A stretch of 64,000 nucleotides of DNA from Actinocrispum wychmicini (GTDB taxonomy: Bacteria; Actinomycetota; Actinomycetes; Mycobacteriales; Pseudonocardiaceae). Shown piece by piece: positions 18,631-29,222 of this stretch. Numbering within the stretch: position 1 is the stretch's first letter; every line of letters starts with the position of its first letter. The notes under the pieces were generated by a model. It saw only the letters and a list, made by a program, of their open reading frames with translations. It was not told where the DNA came from and searched no databases. A program made the translations under genes and the position numbers. The DNA is taken from positions 169,160-233,159 of the forward strand of contig NZ_SLWS01000011.1 in the NCBI RefSeq assembly GCF_004345645.1, read 5' to 3'.

Positions 18631-19778
18631 TCGCCAAGCACCGACGGGAAGGCCGGGGGCAGGTCGTCCAGCAGGTCGATCCCTGCACCCCACTTGCTCT
18701 TGTGCTCCAGGTCCTCCTCGCGGTTGGCGCCGGCGGCACCCGGCGGGTAGCACGCCGAACTCTGTGCCCCACTCCGTGTCCCGGCCACCGCGCGGTACCC
18801 GGCGGCGCCCTCTGGACCCACCACACCGACGCCACTGCCAGGCCCAGCCGCACCCGCGAAGCCCGCACCACGCCCGGAACTGGAGTCCGCACCCGGTCCA
18901 TATCCAAGACCTGAGGCGGAACCGTAGCCGGGAGCGACTGGATCGACGCCCGCGGACTGCGCGTCCGTGCCGGGGACGCCAACGAACACCGCACCCGGAT
19001 GTGATGGATCCGGGATTGGCCGCAGTGGCTTGGTGTCCGGCGTCCCGATGACAGGATCCGGTCGCGGATCCGGTCGCACCGGTGCGGGATTGTCGGCGGC
19101 GCTCAAGTCGGTGGTCGAGGGCGGGGCCTGGAACGGCTGGGGGAGATCATTGTGGACGTCGCGGCTGGACGCCTCGTACGTCCGCATCACGTCGATGGCA
19201 CGTTCCTTGGCCTCGTCCGCTTGCTTCTTCGACGGCATGACGTCGTCCATGAGCTGGTCAGCCATGTACAGGCCGTTGGGTCCGTCGAGGGTCTTGACGT
19301 CGTAACCGGCTTTGTAGGAGCGCTCGGCCCAGTAGTGCACCGGCTCGGGCATGTGTTGCTGGGCGCGCTCCACCGCCGAGGTGTACGAGTCGAGTCCCTT
19401 CCCTACAGTGTGCGCTGTCTCGCTGGCGTCCGCGGCCCATCTCGTGAGGGCCGACACCGAGGCCGCCGCCTGCTGGGCGGACGGCCCCCGCCACGAGAAC
19501 ATCAGTCGCTGCACGACCTCGTGCACCTTGGCCGTCGTGGCGTCCACGCCCTGCGCGACCAGACCCCAGTTGTGTGCCACCGCGCCGAGTTGCCCCGGCG
19601 CGGCCTGTTGGATCATGTCCCAGAGTTCGGTGTGCGTGTACACCCGCCAGTTGATCCGGGCGAACACGTCGTCGTCATGCCAGTTCCGTGCACGTTCGCG
19701 CTTCACCCGTTGTGGCAACGGATGGTGCCCGTCCGTACGGTAACGATGTTTGCGCGGAGCTGGACCGTCCACAGTCAC
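18627..19778 (-). CDS. PPE-like type VII secretion substrate
   Basis: 383 residues from a GTG at 19778. Residues about 45-185 form a helical PPE/WXG-type domain. It contains INWRVYTHTELWDMIQ and the WXG-like turn MFSWRGPSAQQAA, followed by long Ala-rich helices. The C-terminal 200 residues are low-complexity Pro/Gly/Ser-rich (PRPDPVIGTPD, GYGSASGLGYGPGAD), typical of actinomycete PPE-like exported proteins. EspG encoded 2.3 kb downstream is the expected chaperone. First large gene of the cluster after the small helical gene at 19780-20244. Confidence 0.75.
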   Translation of the reverse strand: MTVDGPAPRKHRYRTDGHHPLPQRVKRERARNWHDDDVFARINWRVYTHTELWDMIQQAAPGQLGAVAHNWGLVAQGVDATTAKVHEVVQRLMFSWRGPSAQQAAASVSALTRWAADASETAHTVGKGLDSYTSAVERAQQHMPEPVHYWAERSYKAGYDVKTLDGPNGLYMADQLMDDVMPSKKQADEAKERAIDVMRTYEASSRDVHNDLPQPFQAPPSTTDLSAADNPAPVRPDPRPDPVIGTPDTKPLRPIPDPSHPGAVFVGVPGTDAQSAGVDPVAPGYGSASGLGYGPGADSSSGRGAGFAGAAGPGSGVGVVGPEGAAGYRAVAGTRSGAQSSACYPPGAAGANREEDLEHKSKWGAGIDLLDDLPPAFPSVLGE

Positions 19779-19779
19779 C

Positions 19780-20244
19780 TCACTGCTCCGACAGGCCGTT
19801 GGCGGCGTTGTGATCGTTTTCGGTGTGGATCGTACGCACCTGGCGAATGGCGTTCCGGATGGCTGTCAGCTCGTCCATGTATCCCTGCAACGCTGTTCGC
19901 ACACCTCCGGGCTCGTCACCGCCCCGCAGCCCGAACGCCCGCCGCATCGGCCGGGTCACCGGACTCTTGCCATCCTGCAGGACAACCCCGAGTACCTCAG
20001 CCGCCCGCAAGTGGTCACCGATCTCGTCGGACAGGCGGGCCAGATCCTGCTCAGCCTGGTCCAACGCCTGCGGTTCGAGATCGAACCCGTCAGCGCCGCC
20101 ATCGGCGACGACCGCGTCCGCCCCGGCCCCGGTCGGCGCGGCAAACTCGGACGCTTTGGCGATGTGTGGGCGTGGTCGCTCGCGGAGGGCATGTTCCTCT
20201 CGTGCCATCCGCCGGACATCGTGCATGTCCTGAATTCTCGCCAT
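19780..20244 (-). CDS. Helical ESX-cluster protein
   Basis: 154 residues. The N-terminus is charged (MARIQDMHDVRRMAREEHAL) and the second half has two helices (LDQAEQDLARLSDEIGDHLR; ALQGYMDELTAIRNAIRQVR). It ends one base before the PPE-like gene, so the two are co-transcribed. It could be the helical partner of the PPE-like protein. No catalytic features. Confidence 0.6.
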   Translation of the reverse strand: MARIQDMHDVRRMAREEHALRERPRPHIAKASEFAAPTGAGADAVVADGGADGFDLEPQALDQAEQDLARLSDEIGDHLRAAEVLGVVLQDGKSPVTRPMRRAFGLRGGDEPGGVRTALQGYMDELTAIRNAIRQVRTIHTENDHNAANGLSEQ

Positions 20245-20255
20245 GGCGGCAAACC

Positions 20256-21398
20256 TTACAGCTCTCCGAGAGTCAGCGGGTCCACTTCGAGTTGGCGGGA
20301 CAATGATCGCAGGTGCGCCACAAGATCGTCCTGAGTGGTCGGATCATGGGTGTTCAGCCATTGTGTGGCGCGTTGCCGGGCGGCCCGGCGGCGAGTTGTC
20401 TCATCGTCACACCAGAGTTGCACGAAGCAACGCTGTGACACCTCGAACGAACCCAGTTTGTGCAGCCGGAACCGTTCCCCGTCGTCACCGAATTCGCTGG
20501 CGGGTAAGGTGGCCCGCCAGATCCCGGAGGGCTGGCGGCGCAGGGCGTCCGCGCGACAGCCCTGTCTCTCCAGCCAACGGCCCAGGACGGCCGCCGGGTC
20601 CGGCGCGTCTTCGGCCGCCACGGTACGGAGGATGGCCGGATTGTCGTCGACCAGGGATTCGATGAACTTGTCCCGTTCGCCGGCCACCTGGCTGAACGCG
20701 AGACAGCCGGTCCTCCCGTTCGCCATGGACACTTCGATCAGATATACCGGCAGGTAGACCGGGCCGACACTGACAAGTGTCACGTCATGAAGTTCGTGTC
20801 GCAGGTTGAACTTGTCGCGATTCGTCCGGCCGGCCAACTGCTGGACGGCGTCAGCCCGGAAGTTCGCGAGATCACCGATCAGCGCCTGGAACCGGGTCCG
20901 GTCAGCGGTGGCCTCCACCGGTAGTTCCGGCTCGTGGAGCACGGAAATCCGGCCGGAGTGGTGCTCGCGCGGCAACGGCGCCGTGGTGAACCCGTCGAAA
21001 AGCAGGTTCTGCCGGCTTTCCTTCCACACGTAACGAGTGCCTTCCAGCAACGACTGCCTGCCGAGCGGGGTGAGCGCGTAGGCCGGCCCGTCCGTGGTGA
21101 CATGCCCGATGTTCGTGAGAAAGCGCAGGACACGCTCGACAAGCGGGCGGTCCAGCCCGAAGAATCCGGCGAGCCCGTCGAGGGTGTCGACGCCGCCCTC
21201 GGTGATGGCTCGTTCGATGAACTTGTCCAGCACGTCGTACGGCTGACCGTCGTGGACCTTGGCGCTGATCTCAGCCTGCCACAACGGAAAGAGGGTGGCG
21301 AAGATCCGCGACGGCCGGACGTCACGCAGGGACAGGCAATGTTCCAGCGCTCGCCGCACCGGATAGATCGGGTGGCGCGAGCGGGTGTTCGTCGTCAT
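20256..21398 (-). CDS. Winged-helix protein of the TIR/helicase operon
   Basis: 380 residues. An N-terminal region (about 10-60) is followed by a winged-helix-like segment ([21 protein letters not shown], then a strand with [16 protein letters not shown]). The C-terminal 250 residues are mixed alpha/beta with no known motif. Its start overlaps the helicase stop by 4 nt, and helicase and TIR genes overlap the same way, so all three proteins are probably made in fixed ratio. Inferred role: DNA-binding or sensing subunit of a defence-type system. Confidence 0.7.
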
Positions 21399-24319
21399 GA
21401 TCCACCTTTGGCGGTCCGAGACGGCAGGATGACGCCGTGTTCTCGCACGTACGCGACCATGTCCCGGAACAGCTCACGCAGTCCGGTGTCCCGGGCGTTG
21501 GTCAGGGTGCGCAGGTCGCCGATCACAACCACCTGTGCCTTCGCCCGGGTGAGCGCGACGTTCAACCGACGCAGTTCCTTCAGGAAGCCGACGTCACCAC
21601 GGCCGTTGCTGCGTGTGCATCCGTAGACTATGAGGTCACGTTCGCCGCCCTGGAAGGAGTCCACGGTGCCCACGTTCTCCTCGATCTGGTCCGTGGCGCC
21701 GAGTTCCGCCCTCAGCCGACGCGTGACCAGGGCGGCCTGCGCCTGATAGGGAACGATCACGGCCCAGTCCATGCTTCGGCGGACAGCCTCGACCACTACC
21801 GGAACGACCAGGTCGGCCTCGGCCGGATTGTCGTAGCCGTGCCCCTGCCACGCGGTGCCGCGAGCCCGCTTGCGCGTCTCCTCATCGCGTTCCGCACGTC
21901 TGGTGGCCGGTTGATCCGATGTGTCCACGATCGCGAACGGGCTGCCCAACAGCGGACCGTGGCGTGGGACGTCCTTCGTCGTCAACCAATCCGAGTAGAA
22001 ACTGTGTGAGACGAAGTCGGCGATCACCCGCGGCATCCGGCGCTGGACCTCGAGCCGTACCATGTGCGATTCCGGAGCGTGGTCGAACAGCGACTCGAAT
22101 GCGCTTGTCCTGAGCAGGTGGCCGTACCGGTGATCGGTGCGGACCTCGTCGAAGAACGGCGGCAGTTGCATGTGGTCGCCCACCATCACCGCCCGCCTGG
22201 CCCGGACGAGCGGGACGAGCACGTCCGGCAGGGCGATCTGGCCGGCTTCGTCGACGATCACCAGATCGAAGTCCAGTTCGGTCAGGTAGTCCGACGTCGC
22301 GACGCCGATGCAGGTCGCCGCGACCACGTCGGCGTGCCGGATGAGGTCCGGATAGAGTTGCGCCATCGGCCTGCTGACCTGTTCCCGCCAGGCACCCAAC
22401 AGTTCCGCCCGGCACTTCAGTTGTGGCCACGTTGCCTGCCACCAGTTGACGTACCGCGTCCAGTCCGCGAGACCGGCGTCGTTGATGACCGGCGGGACGG
22501 CAAGACCGCGAGTGGCCGCCTCGATCGAGGTTCTCGCGTCGGCCAGTCGTCGCGTCGCCTGGTCCTGTCCGTGTCGCGCCGCGGCCAACTGCTTGCTCGC
22601 GCCGCTCAACTCGGGGTGCCGTACGCGTTCGTGGGCAAGGGTTTGCCGGGCTTGGTCGAGCATCACACCAGTCGTGGCCCGGACGTTCGTGGCGTGGTCG
22701 AGGCGGAGTTGTGTGTCGTCAACCCGCCGCGCCCGCCGCGCGGCCAGCCATCGGTGCACCGGGGCGAACATTCCACTGTCGCTTTTGGACTGAGCCATTC
22801 CGTGGCGGTTCCGCAGTTTGTCCAGGGAACGGGACCAGGATTCGACGTCGTTGTCGTGCTTCCGTAGCGTGGATTCCAACTCGGCCAGCTGAGCGCACAG
22901 TGGCGCGAGGACCCGCTGTTCGGCCTGCTGGAGTGCCGTGGCGAACTGATCGGTCGTCTCATGCGCGGTGCGGGCGTCCTCCAGGAGCGTGATCAGGCGG
23001 TCAAGCAACCGCTGTGCCAGATCGTCCTGGATCAGGGGCGCGAATCTGGCGGCCGTCGGTTCCGTCCTGGCCAGGATCTGCTCCTGCAGCCGCGCGGCCT
23101 GGGATTCGATCATCTTCGTCCTGGCGAAGTCCGTCAGTGATCCCTCGTTGCCGATCCGCAACGACAGCAGTCGTGGTGACAGCTTCTCCAGCACGTTGTC
23201 CACGGCCCGGTTGGTGTGCGAGGTGACCAGAACCTGTTGGCCACGGGCGGCGCATTCCCGGGCGATCTCGGCGATCGTCCGGGTCTTGCCGGTTCCCGGC
23301 GGCCCCAGTACGAGCAGCATGTCCGGCACCTCGCAGGCCCTACTGAACGCGCTCAGCTGGTCGGTGTCCAGTTTGGTGTCCGGCCGGGCCGAGGTGTCGG
23401 GCTTGAACGCCGCGTATCGTCCGTCGACGAGAACCGGCAGCAGGTTGGGGTTCACCGACCGGCCCTCCCTGAGGAAGGACACCGCCTCACGCCGTTTGCG
23501 GTACACCGTCTGGCTCCGCACCTCTTCGAGACTGCCCTGCTTGGGCACTCGACGCTGGTCGATGGTGGTGTCGAACAGGACGGTGACGGCCAGGTCCTCG
23601 ATCCGCAGAACTTTGCCCCGCAGATCCGGCTCGCCTTCGAGCTGGACCAGCTTTCCCTTGGTCAGCGAGGCCCTCCGGGCGAGCTCGAAGACGTACACCC
23701 CACGGTTGGAGTACCGCTCCTCCCGTGTCGGCCGGAAGTCCCGGTACGGCAACAGGACCGTGGTGTCCCACTGGCTGGGCTCGATGTCCCTCGCCGCTTC
23801 GACGACTTCGTCGAGCTGGTCCAGATAGTCCGAGTGACGAGCGGAGAGCGCCACGTCCGCGGCGGTCCCGGCCTGCTGTCGCAGCCCCTGCCATGCGGTG
23901 TTGATCAGGTTCCAGTGCGACTCGTACCGCCGATGCTCCCGGAGCACCTGTCCCTTCTCGAAGAACAGGTGCCAGTCGGGTGGGCGCAGCCGGAGCATGC
24001 CCTTGGCCAGGCGGTCATGGTCCTGGTACCGCAGGCGGTCGACGTAGCCGATCTCGTACAGGTCGCCGAGCTGCCTGCTCGGGTACAGCGACAGGAACCA
24101 GCTCGCGCCGTAGACGACCAGCCGAGACTTGGTGCCGGTCGCCTCGACTCTCGCCGGTACCCCACCGACGGCGGTCAGGGTGCGCAGTTCGTGCTGCATC
24201 CGCGACAGGTCCGGCACATACGGAAACCGGGAACGGAGTTCGTGGAGGGTCGTCTGCATCTTCGCCGACGGCACGAGTGCGATCGGTGACGGCAAGGCGA
24301 CCCCGAGTTGACGCGTCAC
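21395..24319 (-). CDS. UPF1-like superfamily 1 helicase (AAA_11/AAA_12)
   Basis: 974 residues. After an N-terminal domain of about 330 residues, the helicase core carries Walker A GPPGTGKT (339-346) and the LVIVDEAGQ Walker B (D690-E691). Other core motifs are GDHMQLPPF (motif III), [13 protein letters not shown] (motif V) and LNVALTRAK (motif VI). About 340 residues of helical, partly coiled-coil sequence separate motifs I and II, as in long SF1B helicases. DEAG rather than DEAD/DEAH fits this family. It uses ATP to move on DNA or RNA. The 4-nt overlaps with the TIR gene upstream and the winged-helix gene downstream point to one complex. Confidence 0.9.
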
Positions 24320-25659
24320 GCTGGACCTCCGCGGCGCAGTTGGTCGATCACGGTGGACAGTCCCGCGCTGAACGCGTTCGCGTCCGCTGGTCGCACGTCG
24401 GGTACCACGTCCAACGCTCGAGCCAGCAGTTCGTCGGCGCTGGACGGCAGACGCGGGTTGACCGCGGTGGGCGGCGGAGAGCCTGTGGGACTTGGCGGGT
24501 GGGCAGTGAGCACGTGATAGACGATCGCGGCGAGCTGGTAGACGTCGGTGCGTGCCCCATCGCCTGCCGACTGACGCAGCGAGAGGAACTGCTCCGGGGC
24601 CTGATATGTCACCGGGTCGGCTGCCACCGCGGCGTTTCCCAGGTCCCGAATGGACACTTCGGCTCCGTTGCCGGCCAACACGATGACGTCCGGGCTGAGC
24701 GCTCGATGGCTGTGCCCTCTCTTGTGCAGTTCGTGCAGCACCGCGCAGAACCGGCGGACGGCAAGGAGAAAGTCCACTGTCCGCAGGTGGTCCAGCGGCC
24801 AGGTCGTCGGACCGTACACCCGTCGGAGGGTTGACGCTTTCGTTCGGCGCAGGACAAGTGTGACGTGGTCCGCGTCGCGGATGGCTTCCAGCAGACGCGG
24901 CATCCCCGGCACGGTGTCCAGTTCCTTCAGCAGGTCCGCCTCAGCGATCAACGCAGCACGCTGCTGTTGCCATTCCGTTGACCGGCGGAGTCTTCGGACC
25001 TGGCGGAGGAACACCGGTGCCGGCATGGGATCCAGCCGTTCGGCCGGCGCGTACCGCCAGGCCCATGTGTGCGTGTCCGACACATGCTCCTCGGTCTGCT
25101 GCTGGAGCAGGAAAGACGCTGAGCCAAGCTGTACTTCTTCACCTGCCTGCCACGGCTCGTCCGGTGGGGGAGCCGTGGCGGTTGTGCTGCCTGTGTCGTC
25201 GGCCGCCAGTTCTTGTACACGTGTGAACAGTTCCGCCGTCAGCCGTGCCAGGTCATTGTGGTGATTCCGGTGGTCCAACCGGATGTACTGGCATTTGGCC
25301 AGTGGCGCGATGTCCGGCGGCAGGTCCCCGGCGGTCAGCCTGTCCGCGTTGAGCAGCACGGGGATGACGGGGATCTTCAGCCGGAACGCCTCGGCCAGTT
25401 CACGGCGGACCCAGTCGTCCGGTTTCTGGATCCTGCCGTGCTCGAGCCATCGTCGCCCGATCACGGCCACCAGCGCCGCGCTCGCCCGGACGGCCGGCAG
25501 AAGGTGCTTCTCGAAGTCGTCACCGAGCGGGATCGACTTCGACGCGAAAAACACGTTCCCGGTGCCGAATCTGTCGGAGAGAGTGTCGTTGATGAACGCC
25601 GCTGCCCAATGCTCGTCATCGGTGCGGTAGTTGATGAAGATCTTCCCCACGGACCGCAT
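24316..25659 (-). CDS. TIR domain fused to a pseudokinase
   Basis: 447 residues. Residues 1-150 form a TIR domain: [17 protein letters not shown] (box 1), [14 protein letters not shown], and [12 protein letters not shown], where the Glu is the expected NAD-cleaving residue. Residues about 185-445 have a protein-kinase fold with altered active site. HRALSPD replaces HRDLKPxN, IRDLG replaces DFG, and QAPEQF and [15 protein letters not shown] match kinase subdomains VIII-IX, so it is probably inactive. Bacterial TIR proteins commonly deplete NAD in phage defence. Start at a TTG or ATG near 25659. First gene of the operon. Confidence 0.85.
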
Positions 25660-25865
25660 TGTGCGCTATCGCACCAGACGAGTTCGGTCGGGGTCGGATG
25701 TGTCCATGAACTGTCCACTCTTCGGTACGTCATTCGCCGCGCGAATTGACTGGCCGTGCAGTCCTCTTGCCTCGTTGAGAAGTGCGGCTCCGCAGAAGTC
25801 GTCCATCCGGTTCTCCCGATCTAGTGTCGCGGTTCCTGTTTTCGCCATGCACACGAAGGACGACA

Positions 25866-26795
25866 ATGAGCGATTCGCCCTGTCCGCCTGTCCAGCCGAA
25901 CCAGCCGGCCGTGCCGAGAACCCGGCGGCCGGACGTGTCCACGTCCCTGGAAGTCCTGCTGGCGCTCCCACAGCTCTTGAGCAGCGTGGCGGTCGTCTCG
26001 TTCGTGGGTGCCCTGATGTCGCCACGAATGGCCTGGATACTCCCAGTCGTGTGGCTGCTGTCTGGCGCGATCATGTTCGTGCCGGCCGCCGAGCGACTGC
26101 TGGCCACGATGAAATTCGGCGCTCGGCGGCCGACCGCGGACGAACTGCGGGCACTTCGGGCGCCCTGGAATTCGGTGTGCCAGGTCGCGGGTGTGCCCAG
26201 TGACCGGTATTCACTGTGGATCGAGGACACGGCCGAGGTCAACGCGTTCGCCGCGGCCGGTCACATCGTCGCGGTGACCCGGCAGACGCTTCAATTGTCA
26301 CCTCGTCAGGTGGAAGCCGTACTCGCGCACGAGTTGGGCCACCACCTCAGTGGACATCCTGCGGTGTCATTGTTCGCGTGGTGGTGCGGGCTCCCCGCGC
26401 GGGCGTCGGTCATTGTCATCAGATTTCTGATGAGGGCGGTTCTCGCGATCGGCGACATCTTCGCGCGCGTAGGGAGTCCGCTGGTGGTCGTGGCGAGTAT
26501 TGTGGGTGCGCTCGCCCTGCTGGGCGTGTTGTTCGCGGTGAATCCGTGGTTGCCTCTCATGCCGCTGATTTCCCCACTGATCGCGTGGACGAGCAGGCTG
26601 GGAGAGAAGCGGGCGGACCAGGTCGCGGCCCAACTGGGATACGGCCCCGCCTTGATCGAGGTCCTCTCCACGTGGCTGGCGTACGAACAGACCAAGCCCA
26701 AGCGAGCCGGAATCCGTGATCGGCTGTTCGCCTCGCACCCGGCCACGGGCGACCGGATCCGATCCCTGGAGGGGCACCTCGCCACGACCGCGTAG
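25866..26795 (+). CDS. M48-family membrane zinc metallopeptidase
   Basis: 309 residues from the ATG at 25866, preceded by AAGGACGAC. Two N-terminal transmembrane helices precede the zinc motif HELGHH (VLAHELGHHLSGH), with the third ligand expected in GEKRADQVAAQ. Further hydrophobic helices lie between them. This is the HtpX/Ste24 (M48B-like) arrangement, a membrane protease for misfolded or regulatory membrane proteins. It lies divergent from the TIR gene and next to a solute-binding lipoprotein gene, with no tight operon. Confidence 0.85.
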   Translation: MSDSPCPPVQPNQPAVPRTRRPDVSTSLEVLLALPQLLSSVAVVSFVGALMSPRMAWILPVVWLLSGAIMFVPAAERLLATMKFGARRPTADELRALRAPWNSVCQVAGVPSDRYSLWIEDTAEVNAFAAAGHIVAVTRQTLQLSPRQVEAVLAHELGHHLSGHPAVSLFAWWCGLPARASVIVIRFLMRAVLAIGDIFARVGSPLVVVASIVGALALLGVLFAVNPWLPLMPLISPLIAWTSRLGEKRADQVAAQLGYGPALIEVLSTWLAYEQTKPKRAGIRDRLFASHPATGDRIRSLEGHLATTA

Positions 26796-26948
26796 CCCCC
26801 GGGTGCCACGCGGCCGTGGCGACTACTGCCAACGCCGGCCGGATCTCCGCTTGGGGACGATTCCACAGTGGCGCCAGCATCGTTGTGCTGTATGACAGTG
26901 GTGTCTGGTAGGGCGGTCAACGGCCGTGAGGCGGGGCGAGGTGCTGAT

Positions 26949-27941
26949 GTGACGGGCAGGCGGCGTCGTTTGATCGCCATGGTGATCACGTTCATCGTGC
27001 TGGTCAGCAGCGGGTGCGGGCACGTCGACCCAGTGTCGACGGAGGTCGCGGTGTCAGCACGCGAGGCTCGTCCGGTGGATGTGCGGGATCCCGCGCCGGC
27101 TCCGAGCGGGTCGACGGAATCCGGCGAGTGTGGAGATCCTCGGGCAAGCCTGCGCCCGAGCGGACCACTGCCCTTGCCTGGCCGCATGCCGCCCGGATCG
27201 ACCATGGACAGGATCGTGCAGCGGGGATCGTTGGTCGTCGGGGTCAACCAGAACGCCTACCGGGTCGGCTACCGCGACCCGGTCTCGGGCGACCTGACCG
27301 GCTTCGAGATCGACATCGTCAGGGAGATCACCCGGGCTCTGTTCGGTGATCCCAGCCGGGTGCGATTCATCGCGATCGACCAGAGTGACCGGGTGTCCAT
27401 GCTGCGCCGAGGCCAGATCGATCTGGCCGTCCGCACCACGACCATGACCTGCGAGAACTGGCGGGATGTCGCGTTCTCCACCGAGTACTACACAGCCAAT
27501 CAGCGGTTGCTCGTCCAGCAAGGGGAACCGGCGACCGAGATCGAACAGCTCAACGGACGCCGGATCTGCGCCGCGACCGGGAGCACGTCGATCACCAACA
27601 TCCCGACCTTCAACCCGACGGCCATCCCGGTCTCCGCGCCCGACGTCATCGACTGCCTGGTGATGCTCCAGCAACACCAGATCGACGCGATCTCCACGTC
27701 GGACATCCTGCTCATGGCGCTGGCCGCACAGGACCCGAACACCAAGGTGGTCGGCCGGCCCTTGAAGCAACAGCCCTACGGTGTCAGCGTCGCCCAGACC
27801 GCGCCTGACCTGGTCCGGTTCGTGAACGGTGTCCTGCAACGAATCCGCGCCGACGGCACCTGGACAAGCGCCTACACCCACTGGCTGACACCGATCCTCG
27901 GGCCGCCTCCACCACCGCCGCCCGCACGATACCGGCCATGA
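26949..27941 (+). CDS. Glutamate-type (SBP_bac_3) solute-binding lipoprotein
   Basis: 330 residues from a GTG at 26949 with a GAGGTG site. The N-terminus is RRRRLIAMVITF followed by the lipobox VSSGC, so the protein is lipid-anchored. After a Pro/Ser linker comes a family 3 solute-binding fold: SLVVGVNQNAYRVGYRDP, GFEIDIVREITRALFG and GQIDLAVRTTTMT. It resembles GlnH-type glutamate sensors or transport proteins of actinobacteria. The C-terminus has a run of prolines. No permease genes are near, so signalling is as likely as transport. Confidence 0.85.
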   Translation: MTGRRRRLIAMVITFIVLVSSGCGHVDPVSTEVAVSAREARPVDVRDPAPAPSGSTESGECGDPRASLRPSGPLPLPGRMPPGSTMDRIVQRGSLVVGVNQNAYRVGYRDPVSGDLTGFEIDIVREITRALFGDPSRVRFIAIDQSDRVSMLRRGQIDLAVRTTTMTCENWRDVAFSTEYYTANQRLLVQQGEPATEIEQLNGRRICAATGSTSITNIPTFNPTAIPVSAPDVIDCLVMLQQHQIDAISTSDILLMALAAQDPNTKVVGRPLKQQPYGVSVAQTAPDLVRFVNGVLQRIRADGTWTSAYTHWLTPILGPPPPPPPARYRP

Positions 27942-28082
27942 TCGAACGGCGGGAGCAGTCCTCCACAGGCCGGCAACAGGATGGCCGCCCGCGCGGCGCG
28001 GGCCTGGGACTGGTTGCCGTTTATGCCGCGTATAGCGTGACCAAAGACGCCCTTCCGCATCCATGGATATCCAGCCAGGCCG

Positions 28083-28742
28083 CTATCCCTTAGCTGCGGT
28101 GGACAGTGCGTCGAACCAGGGAGTGGGTGGCGGCGGTGGTGTTGCCGGCTCGGCAGCGGGTGAGGTGGCAGCGCGGCGGTGACGGATAGCGTCGACACCC
28201 GCCGCGCGTGCGGCGGTGAGGTCGGCGTCCATGCTGCCGACGAACAGGCACGACTCTGCCGGGGTGGCCCGCTCGTGGATCGCGGCGTTGATCAAGTTCG
28301 GGGCCGGCGGCAGAACGGTACGGTCCGGACCGGTGCGTCCGACGAGATGTCGCGCATGCTCCGCCAGCCCGTGTATCACCAGAAACGTTCGGACTGCGGC
28401 GGTCGCCAGGCTGCTGACCACGGTGATCTGGGTGCCGGCGGCGGCCATCGTGGCCAAGGCCTCGCGGACGCCCGGCGTGACCCGCGCGGCGGCCACCACC
28501 TCGTGCTCGATGCGGCACAGCTGTGCGTAGACCGCCCGCTCGGTGGCCGGGCCGATCGTGGCCGCGTAAGCGAGGATGACGAAGGGGTCGCCGGTTCGCG
28601 TCACCTTCCGCGGCAACCGCCTATCAGCCACCATCACCCGCAACCGGTCAGTCCTCGGCCCAGCAGACGGCAACTCGGCGACCGGTCCATCAAACGCCAC
28701 TAGTACGTGATCCCGCTCCGTGAGCAGTTCCTCCACGCGCAT
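28083..28742 (-). CDS. HAD-superfamily hydrolase
   Basis: 219 residues with HAD motifs: VLVAFDGPVAELPS near the N-terminus (motif I, with FDGP instead of DxDGT, so only the first Asp is kept), TQITVVSSLA (motif II Ser), and LFVGSMDADLTAARAAGVDA (motif IV Asp pair). A four-helix cap lies between I and II. Likely a phosphatase of the Gph/phosphonatase type, but loss of the second motif I Asp may weaken activity. The tail is Pro/Ala rich. Confidence 0.75.
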   Translation of the reverse strand: MRVEELLTERDHVLVAFDGPVAELPSAGPRTDRLRVMVADRRLPRKVTRTGDPFVILAYAATIGPATERAVYAQLCRIEHEVVAAARVTPGVREALATMAAAGTQITVVSSLATAAVRTFLVIHGLAEHARHLVGRTGPDRTVLPPAPNLINAAIHERATPAESCLFVGSMDADLTAARAAGVDAIRHRRAATSPAAEPATPPPPPTPWFDALSTAAKG

Positions 28743-29222
28743 GATCCCCCCCGGGAAGACTTCCTCGAACCAGGATATGCCGTGAACGCACGCTCATGCA
28801 GCACGATGCGATTCGGTTCGTTGGGCAGAAATGCTCGAACGTGGTGCGTATCGGCAGCGTTGTCCATCACACGTAGAAGTCCGGCACGAACCAGATCATC
28901 TTGCGCAGGGAGTACACCACGTGGGACAACAGCCCGATCAGGTGGATCCTCGTGTCGGTCTGGATCAGTGCGGCGATGCCCGCCACTAGGCCCGCACGGG
29001 CAGGCCATCGGACCGTGCGGGAAACCGCCGTGCTGTCATCACACGGCCTGCCCAAGGCGCGCGTGCGGGCAAGAGCGGGCCTAGCCCCACCAGGCGGTGG
29101 GTCCAGCCATGTACCGGGCATCGGGCGGTCTGCCTAGCTTCGACACGCACGCCGTCCTGGGCATCCGCTACGTCCGCTGGAACACACTGATCACGTCCTG
29201 ATCCCAAAAAGGGGAACAAAAT
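28743..29222. other. Intergenic region with an inverted repeat
   Basis: 480 bp without a supportable gene; small open frames on either strand lack coding character. A clear dyad is present: CCCGCACGG at 28991-28999 and CCGTGCGGG at 29013-29021, which could be an operator or an mRNA hairpin. The 3' part must hold the promoter of the aminopeptidase gene, whose AAAAAGGGGAACAAA leader gives a ribosome-binding site just before 29223. Confidence 0.5.
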
